Source: Seriola aureovittata
Taxonomy: Eukaryota > Chordata > Actinopteri > Carangiformes > Carangidae
DNA: 64,000 nucleotides
Assembly (NCBI RefSeq): GCF_021018895.1
Contig: NC_079381.1
Location: forward strand, 15,768,501-15,832,500
Direction of reading: 5' to 3'
Position 1 is the stretch's first letter. Each line of letters begins with the position of its first letter. The notes beneath the pieces are model-generated. The model ran no database searches. It saw only the letters and a program-made list of their open reading frames with translations, and was not told the origin of the DNA. The translations under genes and the position numbers were made by a program. Shown here in pieces: positions 56,601-64,000 of this stretch.

Positions 56601-59600
56601 TTGAAGTAACGAGATGTAACCTTTTATTTCGTCAGTTGTTTCATCAAGACTCAGAAATCTGACAGCTTGCTTGAAGCTCAAAAGTAATTTTACCAGACTG
56701 CATAAACATCTCAACCTTATGTCCCACCAGGGATGGAGAGGATTAAGAAAGTAAAGAGATAAACATCTCAAAATTCAGCTTATAAGAATTTGTGGAACTC
56801 CGTGATCTCAGTGATTCATGTTGAAATTCTAATATTGATGACACTAAACAAAAATATAACTATACTGCAGCTGTACCACAGATGTTGGTTATTTAGACGT
56901 TCTTCATCTGTTCTCTTCCAGCCAACCTGTCTCGCTCAGCCTTCCTTTCACCTAAATACTATGAGGACTTGGATGATGTGAGCTCCACCTCCTCCCTGTC
57001 CCAGTCCCTGGACCCCCACCCGGCTCACTTGGAGCTGGAGGAGGAAGAACTACAACCAGAGCCACTTCCAATGACTGTCATACCCCCAGCATTGTCCAAC
57101 CCCCGCCACCCCACAGTCGTGAGAACCCCCTCTATCCAGCCTGGCTTCGGAGCCATCCAGTCCACCCCTTTAACCAAAATTCACTCAGTCCAGGGTATGG
57201 GCTTCGGACTCAGCCCTATTGCCAGCCCTAGTAAGTAATTCATACAAACTATTGCCATAGCGTTCATCACGGTTTAGCATTCAAAGCCAAGAGATGACTG
57301 CTTTTAAATGTCACATGTAACACAGAGAGCAACTATTGAACACCAATAGACATGATTCATTTCATAAATTTTGCCCACTCTATTTATGTTTCAGTTCCAA
57401 CTAATAAGATCAACCTCAGCGGGGCTGATAGCACTGCTCTTGCCACTAAGACAGTAAAACATGGAGCCCCACCAACTGAGAGAACCATACCTGTCACCAT
57501 CCCTGCCCAGCAGGCTGCAGCCACTGCTGCTCTACGCAGGCATATGGCCAATCAGAAGACAGGTAGGAGAAACTGCTGTGGTAAATGAATTTCCCCGTTG
57601 TGGGATTAATAAAGTTAATCTAATCTAATCTAAACATGCAACAGTCCCCATCCTTTGACTGCAATTGAAAATAATTGTTTTGTTGTTTACTTTTAAATGG
57701 TGATGAACGGTTACGGGCAACACTTTGTGTAAAAGAAGCTGTTTGTTTAATACTGTGTTGTTATGCCCATTGTCATTCACTAGGGGGAGACACAGACTTG
57801 CAGAACAAATCATTTGAAACTGACAGCTTTATGTCTCAGCTCATAGCCCCATCACATCTTACACTCCCTTACTAAACTGTTAGTTTTAGTATTATTCAAA
57901 CTAGGCTTACATCACCATGGAAACATTCAGGTCATTCAGTTACATCTGTCTGTTCTGTTCTTTTTTTAATATAAACATTGTATGCACATCTCTGTCTGAT
58001 TTGCTCACATATGCATTTTTGGTTGTCCCAGCTGTCGTCAGTACTTCCTTGACAGAGTCCACTTTGAAGACTGTTCCTCAGGTGGTCAATGTTCAGGAGC
58101 TCAAGGACAAGGGGCCTCCTGTGCCAGTTTCCAATATCCTAAGGTAAAACTTGATGATACTGATTTTTTGAATCATGCTGTGGAATTTCCTTGATTAACG
58201 GACAGTCTCTGCTATGGATTTACTTAAATCTGCCAGTTTAACATTGAAACAGGATTACAGTTACTAATTTGGTTCAGAAAATGTGTCATTTGGCAGACAG
58301 AGTATGCATCCAACACTACACCATGCTTCATCCTTTTCTGTTGAAATTTTCTGTTGAATAAGTTGTTTGCTTTGTCTGCTTTCTGATAAAATGAGGCATC
58401 CCGTTTCCATAGTGCAGAATTGGAAAAATTGGTTACCAAAAAATATGACAACTGTTTTTTTTAGTTTCACCAGTTAACGTTAGGAGTGCTGTGTATTTTG
58501 TGGACTGGATGCACCTCCTTTCAAATAGTGACAGTGATTTCACTAAACCTGTTTTGATTTATGAGCAGTTCAGAGAATCTACAATATTATTAGGCTCTAG
58601 AAGGACTGAATTTGACAAACCTATAGGCTGGCACTACTGTTGAAATAATAACTGTAAACAGTCCTACAATGTTTGTATTTTTTAGGCACTCAGTGATGAC
58701 ACATTTTAGCTGTTTGCCCCTGAATCATTGTCAACCAAATGCTGTAGTTCTTAGTTTTAGGAAGGCAGAGAGATAATGTGTTTATACTTCAAAGCTTCAT
58801 AGTGAAGATGTATACATCAATAAGATAAGAGAGATTGTACCTCCCAGCTAGTTTTCATCCATCCTACTTCGAATTGGATTGGAGTCATTTTTGGTATAGG
58901 TACCAATAAAGACTGCTTGACATGAAATAACTTAAGATTTTACATATCCCATTTTATGCAATTTGCTATTAAGATTAATAAAGAACTATGTCATGTATCT
59001 GTCTTGCCCATCTAGCCCTGTCCTATCTATATCCTGTTCAATATTAAGAATGCTATATAATATTTATGGCATTAAATCATGCCTGTGTCCACTTGGATCT
59101 TTTTCGGATACAGAGTAGACAGTCTGTCACTATGAGACCTCAAGGGGTCCAGTGTTTGTTTTGAGTGTGTCTCCTCGGCATAGATTTATCAGGTCAATGA
59201 CTCCACCTATTCTTAGCTACTGCACACGACTGGCAGAGGCCAGCAGTCTTCGACGACTTCATGTATCTGCACCCACCTTGTTTCTTGAATCATTACATGT
59301 GTTCCATATGCTAATATTACTCAGCTATTTAAATTTTACTCTTATGCGTTCAATATTCAGAGTTAAAAATTCTGTCTTAATTTCCTTCACTTTCTTAACC
59401 TCCCTAAAGCTCATGTATGTAATATAGTTGTATGTCACATACAACATTAAAACTGTAATGTGTATTTTATTGGTTTGGCTCTACTCCAGCACCAGCACAA
59501 CAGATTTTAAATGAAACACTGGTTAAATATTAAAAAACAGTGTGCTTGAGAATGGAGCCAAAACAAAACAGTGAGAGTGCATTCTATGCCCCATGACCCT

Positions 59601-62600
59601 TATGGTCTATTTTCATATTATTATCCTCTTCACTTCCCTTTCTTCATGTCTTTCATTTGGCTCTTTATTCACTACATGATTCACACACTCATGTTTTGGC
59701 CCTTTGCTGCCTCCTGCACCTCACTCTTTTTGCCTCACTAGGCTTGTGCTACACTTTTGTGCTTGATGTTTTGGCAGGCCGTCCCACCTTGGGGCTTTTC
59801 CCAAATAAGCCTGCTCACAATAATAAGTAAGCAAAGTGAGGCATTGTGAGAGTAAGATGATTATGAAACTGGGCTTTTCCCTGATTCTGCACTAGCATGC
59901 TTCCCCTCTGTCAAACAGTAACGGTTCAGACATACCTTCAAATGAATCCCAGCCCAATATAGAGAGCCAATATGTATATTTTTCTACAACAAAATCTGAA
60001 ATGTGTTATAAATGTGTGTGCTCACACATACAGTATAATTTCAGTTTTCCATCCCTATACATACTACACACCTTGGTAGCAGGGACCAGGTTTTGGGTTG
60101 ACTATATACAGGATTTGGACACCTAATTTTATTAAACATGAATAGCTCATTATGTTTAATTGTACGGTGCTTCTGAACACTTTCTTTTCTCCTTCGTCTT
60201 CTCTCTTTCCCAGCTCATCGGTATCTGATCCAGCAGCTCAAGTCTTTGCAACAGTTTCTTCTAACCAGGCTAAACGAGTGAGTATTATCTGTCCATCACT
60301 CCGCTGACAGCTGACATACATCTTTTCACAGACGAGTAATGTCTCGTTCTATTCCTCTCACCTAGGTAACACATTATTCACAAACTGTTCTTAAACACAC
60401 AGTGAATGGCACACACACCAAATATTTTTACAGAATTGATTAAACAATATGAAGTTTTTGTTTTTGTCCATATGAGCCACATATACTTAAAGTATTTTTT
60501 TTCTTGGTTAAAATAAACTTCCTACAGTGGCATGATGCAGACGCAGATAAATGTATTCACTGTAGTTTTACCCATTTTACATTCTATTATTTAAATACTC
60601 AAAATCAAGAAAATCCAGTGTTATGAGATCTCTCTCCCCTCAACTTTCAACTTGCAAAAATTCACAGACTGCTGAGAGTTTTGCATGTGTAGACAGACCT
60701 TTAACTGCACGGGTGAGAAAAATCCCAGTGCCCTCCCATGCTGATGTTAGAAATTGCAGTTGGGTGACAGGGGAACTCCTCGCACAAATCTTCGTACTTG
60801 TATGGGCCCAAGTTCAAATTAATGCGAATGACCCAAACATACTGATCTCCAGCCACGTGTGCTTTTTCGCTATTTCTGTCTCAAGATTACAGCTATTGGA
60901 CCTGTGCTGTAGTCTGTCTACATCTCTACTACATCTTTACTACAATCTGTAGTAGTGTGGAGAAAGTTGCATAACCATTTTTGAAATTTCATAACCGTTA
61001 TAATATTGTTATCAAGTATTACAGCCTTGCAGAATTAAGATGCAATAGTCAGTGCCTCTTTAAAACTGTCTCTGCAGAATCCTACCCAGGGTATTCAGAA
61101 GATGCCCACTGAAAGTACAACAACCCCACAATCAAACTTTGTGTTTGGTAAGCACTGTTTTGATATTTGTGTACTGAATAATGGGTCACGCATAAACACA
61201 ATTACAGTCCAGAAAATTGCTTATGATCCTTGACCATTGGTCTACAAAACTGTGACATTTTATTTTGCTTTGGAATGAATTAAGGTGATGCGGCATCTTC
61301 CATGACAGATTTTCACTGACTTCATCAACTTTGTGTCCTTCAGGTCAACCGTCCAAAACTGATGTTTCCGTGGTTCCTGCTAGCTCAGTGGAGCAAAGCA
61401 AAGGTTTCTCTTTCGCTTCAGGGTGAGTCAGATTATGAAGCGTTCTGAAATATTCAGATCACTTGACATTCCTTTGTAAATTATACTGAATGTTCATGAT
61501 TTTATTTATCATAATGACACAATAAAATTACAAAAATAATTCTAATACCATTTTTCACATTTTTGAGTATTCATATATCAAATTCCCTCTATTCTATTTT
61601 ACTGTACAAGCTTGAAATATGTTCTGTCCTTATCCATAAACCATAGACTTTTCCACTCAAATGTGATTTGGGGCAACCAGCTAACTCCCTTCCATTATAT
61701 TAAACTGCACTTGATCGTTCACTTGACTGGTCAGTGTACCCAGTGGAGCAATATCATTGGTCAAATATTAAGAGAGTGGCTCAGGTCTAATTAATTCATT
61801 CCTCACTTTGCCCCTGCCTCCTGATCTAAGCACTTGGGTGAGCAAGGTGTCAGTGGAGGTGAATAGTTATATGCAGCTCTGTATTGCTGTATTTCCCCAG
61901 AGACTGCAGCGATTTCCCAGATACCAGATATTCTGTTTCAGTCTGAAATATGCCCCATTAAAGAGGCCATAGATTCTCTCACTGTTGTTTCATTGTGACT
62001 TAAATGGTTTCTTTTGCAGGTCCACAGGCTTCAGTTTTGCTTCAGTTACTCAGGGAGCTGGAATGTCTCAAGGTAACAAATAAGAGAGCAGCTTAGTATC
62101 AGATAATTGTACATGTAAAACATACATGCCCTTATTGTTTTCTGTTTTGTTTTTTCTTTATGTCTCCTCAGTGAAGGATGTGAATAAATTTTCCTTTAGT
62201 GGAAATGGAAAGATGGCGTTTGGCCAAACTGGAGAGGAGGCATTCTCCATCATACCAAAGTCCACCTCCCCTGCTCTAGGCACTGGTTCCCCCACCCTGC
62301 CTCCAAACCCACCAGGAGACGCAGCCAAACCCACCGCTGCCGCAACTGCCCTCAGGATAGAGCCACAGCCCCCTAAGACAATTGGCGGAGAGACTCTGGG
62401 CAGTTTCTCTGGACTACGTGTGGGTCAAGGAGAAGAAGCTAAAGATTCCTCCACCAAACCTTCTCCTGCCTCATTTTCCTTTGGGGAAACTGGACTTGGG
62501 ATGGGCAAGGGAGCAGCACAATTTAGCTTTGGTGCAGGTCTCCAAAGGTCTGCAGAAGATTCAACAGGGGCAGACTTGTCCAAGGGGGCAACGTCAGGCA

Positions 62601-63716
62601 GTTTGTTCAAGCCTCCTGAATCGAATTCCAAGCCGGCCTTCACTGTTCCCCAGACTGGCTCAGCTGCCTCAGCTTTACCTACATCTTTCAGTAGTCTTCT
62701 TGCAGCATCGCCAGACTCCTCAGAGGAACCTAAAGCTCCCCCAAAACCTTCAGAACCCACACCACCCCCTGAAAAAGAAACTGCTTCTGTACCTGCTGTA
62801 GAGAGCACAAGTCCCCCTGTAGTAGCTGAGTCTGCAGGGGATGCATCCACCACAGAAATCACAGCATCCAAACCAACACCTGCAGCACCAACACCCGCAC
62901 CTCCTGTGGCCGCCACGCCAGACCCTCTCTCCTCCATCAACGCACCAACTGAAGCCTCCCCTCCAGCAGCAGTCAGTGCTGCTCCCACGATGGAAGCCAC
63001 CACAGACACCACCACCACCACCACGGCTCCTGTGCCCACTTCAGCTGCTGCCACCCCTGCCGTAGAAACTGTCTCCCAGGAAACACCAGCAGCATTTCAG
63101 GTTCCCAGTTCTGACAAACCAGGTTCCATTTTTACTCAGCCTGCTCCTGCAACAACAGACAGCAGTGCCCTTGGAGTCACACCAGTTATCAACACAGTTG
63201 CCCAAGCAGCCACCACTCCCACCCCTACCATTGTTAACAGTTCAGCTACTACTGCTAGCACTGTATTCGGGCAACCTGCTGCACCTCCAGCGTCCTCAGC
63301 CCCCTCGGCCCCCGCAGCCCCAGCAATCACAGGATTTGGCTCATCTGGGTTTGGTACATCCACTGGAACTGGTTTTGGCAAATCTGTATTTGGCCAGGTG
63401 AGTGGCTTTGGCCAGCCCACCGCCAACACTGGAACGTCCAGTGGCTTTTCTTTTGGCCAGTCAGCATTTGGAGCAAGTTCTAGTAGTGCGACTACTGGAG
63501 GGGGAGGTCTTTTTGGTGCTGCTACTGCTAGCAATGCCAGTTCCTTCTCCTTTGGCACAAGCAGCGCCAACACAGCCAGCAGCACTGGCTCAGGGCTGTT
63601 TGGACAAAGCACAGCCCCAGCATTTGGCCAGAGCTCTGGATTTGGGCAAGGGTCTGTGTTTGGTAGTAACACCACCACATCATCATCTACAGGATTCAGC
63701 TTTGGACAGCCCTCAG
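42946..63716 (+). CDS. nup214: NUP214, nuclear pore FG nucleoporin (3' part beyond the window)
   Basis: I trace 29 coding exons, all GT-AG and all in phase: 42946-42987, 43749-43944, 44106-44260, 44606-44804, 44896-44966, 45079-45148, 45343-45446, 46602-46708, 46855-46921, 47452-47575, 50503-50661, 51106-51547, 51645-51787, 51913-52001, 53044-53127, 53601-53750, 55004-55162, 55298-55401, 55494-55673, 56103-56191, 56283-56366, 56922-57230, 57395-57562, 58032-58143, 60214-60277, 61078-61147, 61344-61422, 62020-62072 and 62172-63716. This gives 1739 codons plus one base. Human NUP214 is about 2090 residues, so about 300 or more remain to the right. The family sits on the cytoplasmic face of the pore with NUP88 and NUP62. 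It docks the helicase DDX19 through its N-terminal propeller and the export receptor CRM1 through its FG repeats. The start gives [20 protein letters not shown], nearly the human N-terminus. No break is seen. Confidence 0.96.
45642..46249 (+). mobile_element. Non-autonomous hAT-type transposon with 8-bp target duplication
   Basis: The left end TAGGGATGGTTATCG mirrors the right end CGGTATCCATCCCTA. The flanks carry a perfect 8-base direct repeat, CTCCTAAA, at 45634-45641 and 46250-46257, the duplication length typical of hAT insertions. The 608-base body has CGGTAC and GATCCGGTAC motifs at the left and GGTATCC at the right, with a TG microsatellite inside. It has no transposase frame. It lies in nup214 intron 7, in the + orientation as drawn, and far enough from both splice sites not to disturb them. 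Confidence 0.9.
45908..45979 (+). repeat. (TG)n microsatellite inside the hAT element
   Basis: A TG run of about 72 bases with TCTG and GCGT interruptions, nested within the transposon. Confidence 0.95.
47576..50502 (+). other. nup214: nup214 intron 10 (2.9 kb)
   Basis: The largest intron of the propeller block. It contains the 53-bp mariner-like palindrome (48455-48507) and an A run at 48525-48544. Short open frames, such as 49726-49965, lack support. Nothing else is identified. Confidence 0.85.
48455..48507. mobile_element. Mariner/Tc1-type mini-palindrome
   Basis: A perfect 13-base inverted repeat, TACAGTGGGGTCC and GGACCCCACTGTA, encloses 27 bases containing GTGGTCTCAGACTTTTGG. The termini begin and end with TA, the target dinucleotide of Tc1/mariner elements. 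The CAGTGGGGTC end with CAAAAGTCTGAGACCAC inside (read on the - strand) is familiar from vertebrate mariner-derived repeats. It is probably a deletion derivative or a solo end pair. Confidence 0.7.
51106..52001 (+). CDS. nup214: nup214 exons 12-14: Ala/Ser/Pro-rich linker with sparse FG
   Basis: Residues about 432-656, between the propeller and the coiled coil. Composition is almost entirely Ala, Ser, Pro, Thr and Val. Only a few FG-type motifs are seen, such as [13 protein letters not shown] and [16 protein letters not shown] aligns with human VKVNLSEKF and confirms the exon 12-13 junction. The segment is predicted to be disordered. The long open frame on the opposite strand (51089-51562) is a composition artefact. 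Confidence 0.93.
52002..53043 (+). other. nup214: nup214 intron 14
   Basis: AT-rich non-coding sequence of about 1 kb. No repeat or gene is recognised. Confidence 0.85.
53044..55673 (+). CDS. nup214: nup214 exons 15-19: coiled-coil region
   Basis: Residues 657-881. Helical, charged sequence with human-like landmarks: [102 protein letters not shown] and [20 protein letters not shown]. In the family this part binds NUP88 and NUP62 and anchors the protein on the cytoplasmic ring. The splice into exon 16 (after TCGTGGTCAG at 53600) lacks a strong pyrimidine tract, but the homology leaves little doubt. Confidence 0.94.
53751..55003 (+). other. nup214: nup214 intron 16
   Basis: A non-coding intron of about 1.25 kb with no recognised repeat. 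Confidence 0.85.
56103..62072 (+). CDS. nup214: nup214 exons 20-28: Ser/Pro-rich central region
   Basis: Residues about 882-1224. Human-like motifs are [114 protein letters not shown] and [19 protein letters not shown]. After VQELK the protein is much shorter than human before the FG tail. Exons 25-28 are tiny (53-79 bases) and include FVFGQPSK and KGFSFASG, the first regular FG motifs. The frame across exons 24-25 (AG plus C) is confirmed by the SSV and NQAK motifs. Confidence 0.92.
57584..57633 (+). repeat. Truncated non-LTR retrotransposon 3' tail
   Basis: A TTTCCCCGTTGTGGGATTAA motif is followed by TAAAG and a short TAATC tandem repeat (AATCTAATCTAATCTAA). This is the typical 3' end of a fish LINE or SINE with a microsatellite-like tail. 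It starts about 20 bases after the donor of nup214 exon 23, in the same orientation. Only the extreme 3' end is present. Confidence 0.55.
58144..60213 (+). other. nup214: nup214 intron 24 (2.1 kb)
   Basis: AT-rich non-coding sequence. No recognisable repeat family or exon. Confidence 0.85.
60278..61077 (+). other. nup214: nup214 intron 25
   Basis: About 800 bases of non-coding sequence. A 109-codon open frame (60623-60952) has no family resemblance and ignores the flanking splice phases. Confidence 0.8.
61423..62019 (+). other. nup214: nup214 intron 27
   Basis: About 600 bases of non-coding sequence; nothing else is seen. Confidence 0.85.
62172..63716 (+). CDS. nup214: nup214 exon 29: large FG-repeat exon
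   Basis: A 1545-base exon giving residues about 1225-1739. It starts in a CRM1/FG-type region. [20 protein letters not shown] matches human [18 protein letters not shown] long Pro/Ala/Thr-rich stretch without FG follows (about 62690-63240). The 3' end is dense in FG, FSFG and GLFG motifs ([42 protein letters not shown]). The family uses these repeats for weak contacts with export receptors. The donor CTCAG then GTGAGT at 63717 ends the exon, and the next exon lies beyond 64000. The frame stays open to 63892, but that part is intronic. Opposite-strand open frames (62425-63054, 63136-63678) are composition artefacts. Confidence 0.93.
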
Positions 63717-64000
63717 GTGAGTGGGAGTCCGTACTGAATCTCAGTGGTGAAGAGCTTGTGGCTCACTGTTTTTGTTCTCCATGTTGTATTTATCTCTACC
63801 GAACAGTGAAACCTAACATTTCTGTTGGATTGACTTTTTTTCTAACCTTGATGAACATGCTGTTGCTCTCACCTTTTGGTAATTGGTTCTAGATCTAAAC
63901 TATTTGTTTTTCTCAAATCATTCTCACGAGGTCATCTAACTTTTACATGTGATATAGCACATGTATATCAACATGGCATATTCAGTTCACACAATTAAAT
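63717..64000 (+). other. nup214: Start of nup214 intron 29
   Basis: Begins with a consensus GTGAGT. No following acceptor with FG-coding sequence is seen before the window ends. Confidence 0.8.

Noticed and set aside
62425..63678. 209- and 180-codon - strand frames opposite the nup214 FG exon
   Set aside because: Long antisense frames arise naturally opposite Ala/Pro/Ser-rich coding sequence. There is no independent support.
63717..63892. Extension of the nup214 frame past the donor at 63717
   Set aside because: A consensus GTGAGT follows an FG-coding CTCAG. The sequence beyond loses all FG character, so it is read as intron.

Overview
This window is vertebrate genomic DNA, almost certainly from a teleost (probably percomorph) fish. 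It holds spliced genes with vertebrate-type exons, GT-AG introns, very abundant (TG)n/(CA)n and (GA)n/(CT)n microsatellites, and several DNA-transposon remnants of kinds common in fish: hAT-like, Tc1-like and short mariner-type hairpins. No bacterial, organellar or intact viral genes are seen.

Three genes are recognised with confidence, all on the + strand. (1) tmem250 (C9orf69) is a single coding exon at 7840-8259 with an upstream CpG-containing promoter and an AATAAA signal at 8938. (2) nacc2, a BTB/POZ plus BEN-domain transcriptional repressor, has six coding exons between 31731 and 36806. It probably has a non-coding first exon near 11641-11934, which gives a first intron of about 19.7 kb filled with microsatellites and repeat remnants, and its 3'UTR runs to a signal at 39767. 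(3) nup214, the cytoplasmic-face FG nucleoporin, starts at 42946 and runs off the right edge. I trace 29 coding exons (about 1739 codons) covering the beta-propeller, an Ala/Ser/Pro-rich linker, the coiled-coil region, a Ser/Pro-rich stretch and much of the C-terminal FG tail.

Two less certain genes lie at the left. One is the last coding exon of an unrecognised + strand gene that enters from outside the window (133-297). The other is a two-exon - strand gene for a predicted 136-residue two-pass membrane protein (3283-3934), also unrecognised.

In human, NACC2 and TMEM250 are neighbours on 9q34.3 and NUP214 lies several megabases away on 9q34. The window therefore keeps one ancestral pair and brings NUP214 next to NACC2. 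The three genes do not act in one pathway: NACC2 is a nuclear repressor, NUP214 works in mRNA and protein export at the pore, and TMEM250 is a poorly characterised membrane protein.

The cleanest structural discovery is a non-autonomous hAT-type element in nup214 intron 7 (45642-46249), with matching TAGGGATGG-type ends and a perfect 8-bp target-site duplication. Others are a 53-bp mariner-like palindrome with perfect 13-bp arms (48455-48507), a roughly 600-bp fish repeat with inverted ends (18501-19100), a decayed Tc1 transposase fragment in nacc2 intron 3 (34881-35080), and a G-rich tract in the nacc2 3'UTR. I found no convincing wholly new biological system. The two unrecognised genes are the best candidates for novelty.
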